From Paenibacillus dokdonensis (lineage in GTDB: Bacteria > Bacillota > Bacilli > Paenibacillales > Paenibacillaceae), in contig NZ_STGQ01000001.1 of the NCBI RefSeq assembly GCF_004916975.1, positions 706,993 through 770,992 of the forward strand: a stretch of DNA of 64,000 nt. Direction: 5' to 3'. How positions within the stretch are numbered: position 1 is the stretch's first letter; every line of letters begins with the position of its first letter. Below, piece after piece: positions 57,757 to 64,000 of the stretch. The notes below the pieces were generated by a model. That model worked only from the letters and a program-made list of their open reading frames with translations, was not told where the DNA came from and made no database searches. Made by a program: the position numbers and the translations under genes.

Positions 57757-58839
57757 TTATAACTGCATCCATTTTTCCGCGAAAAACAGTGAAAAAACAC
57801 GGAGTGTGATGATCTTGATGATCATATAGACTGGAATGATAATAATCATCGCAATGATTCCCCCGATATTGCCGGCAGCTAGTACAAGAATAATGGTAGT
57901 CAAAGGGTGGATATCCAATTTCTTGCCAAATACGTAGGGGGCTATAAGGTTATCTTGTACTTGCTGAGCAACGAGAATAATAACAAGCGACCATAATGCA
58001 ATCGCAGGTGATTGTGTCAGCCCGACGATAAGAATCGGGACCGCAGACAAGATGGCTCCAAAAAAGGGAATAAAGTTTGCAATGACCGAAATGGCTGTCA
58101 GCAAGAAAGCATAGGGCAAACCAATGATCAGGAAGCCGATGTACATCAAGATGCCTAATGAAATATTAACGATAACTCGTCCGACAATAAATCCGCTTAA
58201 CATACGATCGATCCCTGAAATGATATCCCGGGAATCTTTCTGATAACGGGTCGGCGTTGCGCGAACAAGCAAATGACCAAACTTCTCCCCTTCCTTAAGC
58301 ATGAAGAACAGGAGGATTGGGAATGTGAATAGTATGACCGCAAAACCAGATATAAAAGAAAATAAACCTCCTAAATAATTCGACAAGAACGAAAAGCCTT
58401 TATTTAAATAATCTGTGATCGTAGAGGTACCATGATTTTCAGCAGGTGATAATAATGATGAGAGGAACCCGCTCTTCTCCAGCTTATTGAGTTGTTCGCC
58501 GACCGCATTTAGAAGACTTGGGACACTATCCAGGAAGCTTATCAATTGTTCATAAAGCAAAGGCCATTTGCTAAATAAGAACCAAACCAGGGCTACAGAA
58601 AAAATGACATAAATAATCAAAATAGCAAGGGTCCGGTTAATTTTATTTTTTTCCATCAGTTGAACCAGCGGTCTGAGCAGATAGTAAAAAAATATAGATA
58701 GAAGCAGCGGAATCGCTACGACCTGAACGAGCACGATGAACGGGTGAAATACAAAATTTACCTTGTACACTAGAAAGATGATTAAAAGTAGCAAAGCAAT
58801 GAACATTCCTAAACGCAATGCTTTATTTGTTGTGAACAA
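57757..58839 (-). CDS. AI-2E-family (PerM/YtvI-like) transporter
   Basis: Multi-pass membrane permease, 360 aa. TTG at 58839 is the likely start, since GGAGGGA lies just before it; a longer frame from 58854 would include that site. About eight membrane segments, among them LGMFIALLLLIIFLVYKV, VVAIPLLLSIFFYYLLRP and a long amphipathic central region (PSLLNAVGEQLNKLEKSGF). The C-terminal conserved run FIPFFGAILSAVPILIVGL and VQDNLIAPYVFGKKLDIHPL is diagnostic for the family. Members export or exchange small molecules or ions; some relatives are Na+/H+ antiporters. Substrate unknown, with no tie to the sugar modules. Confidence 0.93.
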   Translation of the reverse strand: MFTTNKALRLGMFIALLLLIIFLVYKVNFVFHPFIVLVQVVAIPLLLSIFFYYLLRPLVQLMEKNKINRTLAILIIYVIFSVALVWFLFSKWPLLYEQLISFLDSVPSLLNAVGEQLNKLEKSGFLSSLLSPAENHGTSTITDYLNKGFSFLSNYLGGLFSFISGFAVILFTFPILLFFMLKEGEKFGHLLVRATPTRYQKDSRDIISGIDRMLSGFIVGRVIVNISLGILMYIGFLIIGLPYAFLLTAISVIANFIPFFGAILSAVPILIVGLTQSPAIALWSLVIILVAQQVQDNLIAPYVFGKKLDIHPLTTIILVLAAGNIGGIIAMIIIIPVYMIIKIITLRVFSLFFAEKWMQL

Positions 58840-59354
58840 ATCATTTCCCTCCAAATTTATAAAATTCCCCGGGCTTGATACGACGATATGGTATCCTTCC
58901 TTCGGTTTATTTCTGCAGTAGTCATTAAATGGTGCATTCTGCTTTTTACGTCATGTACCACTCTAAGAATACACTGCCCTATTTCAGGAAAAAATAATTC
59001 TCTCCACTTATACTGATCAGTCGGAGTAAACAAAAAAATATATGATTTGAGCTGTTCTGTCAAATCAATCACAACATTCTGATCTGCAGTCTGTACGAAA
59101 GAAAGAAAAACCCGGAGTAGTTTTACACCGGATTTTAAGCGTTCACCATGCCGTAAGCACTACAAGCTAGAAAATAACCGTTCCGTTTTCCATAAAAGTT
59201 GCTGCCGTTTCTCCAGACTGCTGTCCTCCATGCCCGTGTGGCTTCAAGTTTTTGATTAGACGTACCTCGCTCCAGGAAGGAGGCTCGTGTACATTCGTCG
59301 AATGGAATGGAATACATTTTGTGTATTCAAATTTGGCCGTAGGAGTGTGTACAT
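58840..59354. other. Gap with open but start-less minus-strand frames
   Basis: About 515 bp. A minus-strand frame is open from about 59150 to 58857 (LLRVFLSFVQTADQNVV, then FFPEIGQCILRVVHDVKSRM) and looks coding, but has no ATG or ribosome site upstream. A second frame, 59317-59135, ends FYGKRNGYFLACSAYGMVNA. I do not recognise either; both may be relics. Confidence 0.3.
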
Positions 59355-60785
59355 ATGGGTAAACCTCTGATTGACCTCTTAGAATATTCTCATGAGAAAC
59401 TGATGGGAATGTTATTGGAGCAGCAAGGCATGACGTTTAAATTCAAGAATATCGAAGGCCAGTTCATACATACATTTTGTGCGGGTCAATTATTATCCAA
59501 AATCGGATTAACGTCTCAGGAAGTGATCGGCAAGCAGTTGAAGGATTTTCTTCCTGATGATTTGGCGGCAGAAAAGGAAGTGTTTTACCGGGATGCATGG
59601 CAAGGGAGGGAAGAAGTAAGCTACGAAGGTGAACTGCAGGGCGTGTCCTATTTAGCTTCGCTGCGGCCGATTAAGCGACAGGGGGAGGTCGTAGAAGTGA
59701 TCGCCTCTTGTGTAGACATTACAGAGCGAAGGACCAGCGAGAAAGAGCTGAAAGAAACGAAGGAGCTGCTGGAATCTTTATATGAGAGCTCGGTCGACGG
59801 CATTTGCATAATGGATACAAAGGGCAATGTCATTCGCATTAACCCTGCTTTTGAGAAAATATATGGTTGGTCCGAGACTGAACTCCTTGGCAAACCGGCA
59901 CCCATGTTTCCTGCACATTTGGGGAATCGTCCTGGGGAAATTTGTAAGCTTTTGTATTCCGATAAGAAATTAATTCATTTGGAAACCGTGAGACCGCGGA
60001 AAGACGGCGAAAACATACATGTTTTTTTAACTTTATCTCCTATTAAAGATGCGAATGATGATATTATTGCGTTGACTGGCATTTCGCGGGATATTTCCGA
60101 ACGCAAAAAAATGGAGGACTTTTACGGGAAAGCGGATAAATTGAATGCAGTTGGCCAATTGGCCGCCGGACTCGCACATGAGATCCGAAACCCGCTTACT
60201 TCCTTGCGGGGATTTTTGCAAATCATGCAATCCGGACAGGTTAACAAAGAAGAATATTTTGACATTATGCTATCTGAGATCGATCGAATCAACAGTATCG
60301 TGAATGAATTTTTAGTGATTGCCAAGCCCTACAGTTCAAACTTTCAAAAAAACAATCTCATCGGTATTCTGCAAGGTGTTGTTACCCTGCTGGAGGCTCA
60401 GGCTGTGTTAAATAATATCAAAGTGGTGACTAATGTTGAAGAATGTTTCCCCTTGGTTGAATGCTCGGAAATGGAGATCAAGCAAGTCTTCGTCAATATT
60501 TTAAAAAATGCCATCGAGGCTATGCCAAAGGGAGGGGTTATTTGTATCCATGCCTGTGTACAGGAAGGAAAGGCTCTTATTCGCTTTGCCGATCAGGGTG
60601 TTGGGATTAGCGAAGATCAGTTTTCTCGGTTGGGCGAGCCTTTTTTTACGACGAAAGAAAAGGGGACGGGACTCGGCTTGATGATGTGCTACAAGATCAT
60701 CGGAGATCATAAAGGCGGAATTAACATCCACAGCGTTGTTCATGAAGGAACTACGTTTGATATTACGCTGCCTTTGCAGGAGTAA
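59355..60785 (+). CDS. Cytosolic PAS-domain sensor histidine kinase (sporulation-kinase-like)
   Basis: Orthodox histidine kinase without membrane segments, 476 aa; TAGGAGTG precedes the ATG. PAS domain 1 (about 20-125; FKFKNIEGQFIHTFC and LKDFLPDD), PAS domain 2 (about 140-255; LYESSVDGICIMDTKGNVI and INPAFEKIYGWSETELLGK, followed by PAC region TGISRDISERK). HisKA follows with H275 in AAGLAHEIRNPLTSLRGF, then HATPase (VFVNILKNAIEAMPKGG; DQGVGIS; FTTKEKGTGLGLMMCYKII). This layout is that of KinA/KinE-type kinases feeding the Spo0 phosphorelay in Bacilli. No response regulator is adjacent, as expected for phosphorelay kinases. The sporulation role is inference. Confidence 0.92.
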   Translation: MGKPLIDLLEYSHEKLMGMLLEQQGMTFKFKNIEGQFIHTFCAGQLLSKIGLTSQEVIGKQLKDFLPDDLAAEKEVFYRDAWQGREEVSYEGELQGVSYLASLRPIKRQGEVVEVIASCVDITERRTSEKELKETKELLESLYESSVDGICIMDTKGNVIRINPAFEKIYGWSETELLGKPAPMFPAHLGNRPGEICKLLYSDKKLIHLETVRPRKDGENIHVFLTLSPIKDANDDIIALTGISRDISERKKMEDFYGKADKLNAVGQLAAGLAHEIRNPLTSLRGFLQIMQSGQVNKEEYFDIMLSEIDRINSIVNEFLVIAKPYSSNFQKNNLIGILQGVVTLLEAQAVLNNIKVVTNVEECFPLVECSEMEIKQVFVNILKNAIEAMPKGGVICIHACVQEGKALIRFADQGVGISEDQFSRLGEPFFTTKEKGTGLGLMMCYKIIGDHKGGINIHSVVHEGTTFDITLPLQE

Positions 60786-60923
60786 GGTTCTTACAGCAAA
60801 ATCAAAAACCATTCTCTTTACAATCGAGAGCGATGGCTTTGATGCCACTCATGCATGATTGTTTTTATGTTCATTATTCAGTAAAATTGGTGTAATTTAT
60901 ATTTTCTAAAGGGGAGCGTATGA

Positions 60924-61880
60924 GTGCTGGAACTTAGCTTTAACGACCCGGACAAGCTGGCAAGTGTTGCCCACGCCTTGTCGACCCGTTCCCGGATTGA
61001 TATTCTCCAGCTTTTAGTTTCACACAAATTAAATGTGATCGAAATTGCTGAAGCGCTGAATCTCCCGGTTTCAACGGTGGCGAGTCACATCAAGGTGCTG
61101 GAGGGCGCAAAACTGATTCACACGGAGATGCTTCCGGCATCCCGTGGTGCGATGAAGGTATGCAGCCCCAACTATGAGGGAATCCACATTGCATTGAATA
61201 TGAAAAGGAGAATTCCCAAGGGGGAATTAAACCACTATGAAGTAGAGATGCCGATTGGTCATTACAGCGACTGCGAAGTATCGCCGACCTGTGGAATGGC
61301 AAGCGCGAAAAGCGTAATATTAAATGAAGATGAACCGGCCATTTTCTATCATCCCGAGCATATTCACGCGCAAATCATCTGGTTTCGCAAGGGATATGTG
61401 GAGTATTTGCTGCCAATGGAGATTCCTCCCGAAGCCAGAATAGAATCGTTGGAGCTGTCGTTGGAGATGTGCTCCGAGGTATCGAGTTATAATAATGATT
61501 GGCCCTCTGATATTTCCTTGTGGATCAATGGTGTTGAGATCGGGATGTGGACGTGTCCCGGAGATTTCGGGGATCGCCGGGGGAAATTGAATCCCGAATG
61601 GTGGTCTGATTGGGCGACGCAGTACGGACTTCTGAAAACATGGCATATGGACTATGAAAAGACGATGCTGGATATGGAGAAGGTGTCGGATGTAACGTTA
61701 CATGATGTGAATTTCGCCCAAAGCCCCAAACTGCGGTTGCGGATCGGAATCCAACCGGATGCCGTTCATCAGGGGGGCGTAAACCTGTTTGGCCAAGGGT
61801 TTGGCGATCATGAGCAGCATATTGTTATGCGAGTCAATTACACCTTCGATTCAGACGAACAAAAACCTGCAGAAAAGTAA
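60924..61880 (+). CDS. ArsR-family regulator with large C-terminal domain
   Basis: 318 aa from a GTG with AAAGGGGAG at 60908-60916 (an ATG in another frame in between stops after five codons). Residues about 5-80 are a winged HTH of the ArsR type (SVAHALSTRSRIDILQLLVSH; LNVIEIAEALNLPVSTVASHIKVLEGAKLI). The remaining 230 residues are beta-rich with many aromatics (FRKGYVEYLLPMEIPPEAR; WPSDISLWINGVEIGMWTCPGDFG; NPEWWSDWATQYG) and look like a sugar-binding sandwich rather than a metal sensor. No metal-binding ELCVCDL-type motif is seen. It stands upstream of the GH2 gene in the same direction, so it probably senses a sugar and controls that gene. Confidence 0.87.
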   Translation: MLELSFNDPDKLASVAHALSTRSRIDILQLLVSHKLNVIEIAEALNLPVSTVASHIKVLEGAKLIHTEMLPASRGAMKVCSPNYEGIHIALNMKRRIPKGELNHYEVEMPIGHYSDCEVSPTCGMASAKSVILNEDEPAIFYHPEHIHAQIIWFRKGYVEYLLPMEIPPEARIESLELSLEMCSEVSSYNNDWPSDISLWINGVEIGMWTCPGDFGDRRGKLNPEWWSDWATQYGLLKTWHMDYEKTMLDMEKVSDVTLHDVNFAQSPKLRLRIGIQPDAVHQGGVNLFGQGFGDHEQHIVMRVNYTFDSDEQKPAEK

Positions 61881-61924
61881 CGTCACCGCGAGCTTAAACG
61901 GGACGTGCTTGATGGCGAATAGTG

Positions 61925-61964
61925 AACAAGAAAGCTTGCATCAACGAGCCTTTCTTGTTTTTTT
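61925..61964 (+). terminator. Terminator after the ArsR-type gene
   Basis: Perfect 10-bp stem AACAAGAAAG / CTTTCTTGTT, 15-nt loop, then TTTTT. The following 290 bp up to the promoter of the GH2 gene contain no gene I can support. Confidence 0.88.
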
Positions 61965-62260
61965 GCGTACACAGATAACCGCCTGTTGAATCCATAGGGA
62001 CCTGGCTTCGGGTTCAATGAGCCTTATGGCATATTTCTATCGTAATAAACCTATTAGTTACATAAAAGCTGTAATGAATGGATTTTCTACTCATGAACAG
62101 TAGTTAAGCGTATCTAGCATATATATAAGGGCGTAATTTGAAAATACCCGTTTTATATAAAGGGTGGAAAGCCATATTCCTAAGCTGAATCTGTAAGAAA
62201 TCATGCTGGAGAAAGATTTATAGAACATCTTAAAAATATATTAATTACATTAAATCTGAA

Positions 62261-62297
62261 TGAAAACGTTGACAGTTTTTAGCGCCATTATTATACT
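62261..62297 (+). promoter_or_regulatory. Sigma-A promoter with overlapping cre site for the GH2 gene
   Basis: -35 TTGACA (62269-62274), 17-bp spacer, -10 TATACT (62292-62297): near-consensus. TGAAAACGTTGACA (62261-62274) matches the cre consensus TGWAANCGNTNWCA at every defined position and contains the -35 itself, so CcpA bound there would exclude RNA polymerase. The leader to the ATG is about 53 nt. Confidence 0.85.
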
Positions 62298-62356
62298 TTC
62301 AATAAAGATAAATAAACGCACTTTTATCTCAAAAAATCGTAAAAGGAGTTTTTAAA

Positions 62357-64000
62357 ATGAAGCATCCTTCAGCACTTCCGCGTCCTGAATATCCCCGTCC
62401 CCAATGGGTCCGGCAGGACTGGATCAATTTAAACGGCCCATGGCAATTCGAAATTGACCATGGCAAGAGTGGAAAAGAACGCGGATACCAGGAATCCGGC
62501 CATAATTTGTCGGGAACGATAACGGTTCCTTTTTGTCCGGAAAGCAAGCTGTCCGGTGTAGAGTATAAAGATTTTATGGCAGCGGTGTGGTACAAACGGG
62601 AATTTTCTGTCCCCGATGGCTGGACGAACGGCAGAATTCTGCTTCATTTTGGTGCTGTCGACTACGAAACCGAAGTATGGGTGAACGGGATATCCGTAGG
62701 GAAGCATCGCGGAGGTTATAGTTCATTTACCTTTGATATTACCTCAGCCGTCTCGCCGGGTACAAACGTCGTTACGGTCTATGCGGAAGACGACGTTCGT
62801 TCCGGACGCCAGCCCCGCGGCAAACAAAGCGGAAGATTCTACTCACACGGCTGCGATTACACGCGTACGACGGGGATCTGGCAGACCGTATGGCTTGAGC
62901 AGGTGTCAGAGTCCTATTTATCCGATATGCAATTGGTGCCTGATCCGGATAATAAGTGTGCGCATCTGGAGGTGCAGATTAGCGGAAACGCAGCGGGAGG
63001 AACGCTTAACGCCTCAGCCTTTTTTGAAGGTAATCCTGCAGGGAATGTCAGCGCCGTTGTCTCCGGGCCTTCCGTCAAGCTTACGCTTCCGCTATCTGAA
63101 ATTCACCTGTGGGAGGTAGGTAACGCCAGGTTGTATGATCTGAAGTTATCCCTGCATCATGAGGGTCAGGAAAGAGATACTGTCGAATCATATTTTGGAC
63201 TCAGGACGGTAAGGCTCGATGGCATGGCTTTCCGGATCAACGGAAAATCCGTGTTTCAGCGTCTTGTGCTGGACCAGGGCTTTTACCCAGAGGGCGTTTA
63301 TACCGCCCCGAGTGATGAGGATCTCCGCAAAGATATCGAAATTTCGATGGGGCTTGGCTTTAACGGTGCGAGACTCCATGAAAAAATGTTTGAACCCCGC
63401 TTTTTGTACTGGGCTGACAGACTTGGTTATCTGGTGTGGGGAGAGCATGCCAATTGGGGATTGGATATTACGACAACGGAAAGTCTGGCTTCGTTTTTGC
63501 CGGAGTGGCTTGAAGGGGTGGAACGGGATTTCAACCATCCAGCACTCATCGGCTGGTGTCCTTTTAACGAGACATGGGATCAAGACGGTACCAAGCAGCA
63601 TAACGATGTGCTGCGTATTGTTTACGAGGTTACGAAACGGCTCGATCCGACGCGTCCCGTCATCGATACCAGCGGTAATTTCCATGTCGTGACGGATATC
63701 TTCGATCTTCATGATTATGACCAGAATCCGCTGACGTTCCGGGCAAGATATGAAGCGATGAAAACCGGCGGGGAGGTATACAATACCTTTCCGGACAGAC
63801 AGAAGTATGAGGGACAGCCTTATTTTATCAGTGAGTATGGCGGGATTTGGTGGAACCCGGATCAGAAGGACGAAAAATCTTGGGGGTACGGTGACAGACC
63901 GGTATCTGAGGAAGAGTTTATCGAACGTTATGAAGGGTTAACGAATGCCCTTCTGGATCACCCGATGATGTTCGGTTTCTGCTATACCCAGCTATATGAT
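62357..64000 (+). CDS. GH2 glycosidase (3' end outside window)
   Basis: 548 codons to the window edge, frame still open. AAAAGGAG at 62341-62348 precedes the ATG; no signal peptide. Jelly-roll sugar-binding domain (LNGPWQFEIDHG; VWYKREFSVPDGW; VWVNGISVGKHRGGYSSFTFDIT), Ig-like domain ending VESYFGLRTVRLDG, then TIM barrel with FRINGKSVFQRLVLDQGFYP, the acid/base Glu in GWCPFNETWDQ and the nucleophile Glu in PYFISEYGG. It is about half the size class of LacZ, closer to compact GH2 beta-galactosidases or beta-glucuronidases; VLDQGFYPEG is typical of a poorly characterised GH2 branch. Own strong promoter with cre site; probably controlled by the ArsR-type protein as well. Confidence 0.9.
   Translation, partial: MKHPSALPRPEYPRPQWVRQDWINLNGPWQFEIDHGKSGKERGYQESGHNLSGTITVPFCPESKLSGVEYKDFMAAVWYKREFSVPDGWTNGRILLHFGAVDYETEVWVNGISVGKHRGGYSSFTFDITSAVSPGTNVVTVYAEDDVRSGRQPRGKQSGRFYSHGCDYTRTTGIWQTVWLEQVSESYLSDMQLVPDPDNKCAHLEVQISGNAAGGTLNASAFFEGNPAGNVSAVVSGPSVKLTLPLSEIHLWEVGNARLYDLKLSLHHEGQERDTVESYFGLRTVRLDGMAFRINGKSVFQRLVLDQGFYPEGVYTAPSDEDLRKDIEISMGLGFNGARLHEKMFEPRFLYWADRLGYLVWGEHANWGLDITTTESLASFLPEWLEGVERDFNHPALIGWCPFNETWDQDGTKQHNDVLRIVYEVTKRLDPTRPVIDTSGNFHVVTDIFDLHDYDQNPLTFRARYEAMKTGGEVYNTFPDRQKYEGQPYFISEYGGIWWNPDQKDEKSWGYGDRPVSEEEFIERYEGLTNALLDHPMMFGFCYTQLYD

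Overview
The window reads as a Gram-positive genome of the Paenibacillus type. Evidence: strong AAGGAGG-like ribosome sites with frequent GTG/TTG starts, lipobox-bearing ABC binding proteins with LplB/LplC-type permeases, YesM/YesN two-component pairs, membrane-anchored AraC regulators, sigma-A promoters, CcpA-type cre sites and a KinA-like cytosolic histidine kinase. No rRNA, tRNA, CRISPR array or intact mobile element was seen.

Almost all of it is one accessory carbohydrate region built from repeated modules: regulator, ABC importer without its ATPase, then glycoside hydrolases or sulfatases. (a) 1-2051 is a decayed module: frameshifted permease, truncated second permease, wrecked response regulator. 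(b) 2120-11331: YesM/YesN pair, binding protein, two permeases, GH42 beta-galactosidase. (c) 11622-15693: divergent AraC regulator and GH2 LacZ. (d) 15836-28144: membrane AraC regulator, two permeases, binding protein, sulfatase, secreted multi-domain GH16 enzyme, GH20 hexosaminidase. (e) 28286-36435: second YesM/YesN pair, binding protein, permeases, GH31. (f) 36436-40171: remains of a second GH42 gene, an IS3-type relic, then an AT-rich oxidoreductase-sulfatase-methyltransferase group. (g) 40468-41958: GH5 of endoglycoceramidase type on the minus strand with a palindromic operator on its promoter. (h) 42201-55931: permeases, binding protein, GH110, Gfo/Idh/MocA oxidoreductase, GH95, a pseudo-phosphatase/metallophosphoesterase fusion, a broken phosphatase paralogue, and a convergent membrane AraC regulator. 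(i) 56576-60785: ordinary genes (SDR protein, AI-2E-type permease, PAS histidine kinase). (j) 60924-64000: ArsR-type regulator and a GH2 enzyme under a cre-controlled promoter, running off the window.

How it could work together: only the GH16 protein carries an export signal. It would cut a polymer outside the cell; four importers would bring in oligosaccharides; and the remaining hydrolases (GH2 x2, GH42, GH20, GH31, GH110, GH95, GH5) plus two formylglycine-type sulfatases, none with a signal peptide, would dismantle them inside. Beta-galactosidases, an alpha-1,3-galactosidase family, an alpha-fucosidase/alpha-L-galactosidase family, a hexosaminidase and sulfatases together point to sulfated, galactose-rich glycans: either animal type (keratan sulfate, mucin O-glycan, glycolipid) or algal galactan. 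The sequence does not decide between these.

The least familiar item is the 607-residue protein at 51077-52900: an alkaline-phosphatase-superfamily domain that has lost its metal ligands, fused to an apparently intact metallophosphoesterase, next to a broken paralogue that kept those ligands.
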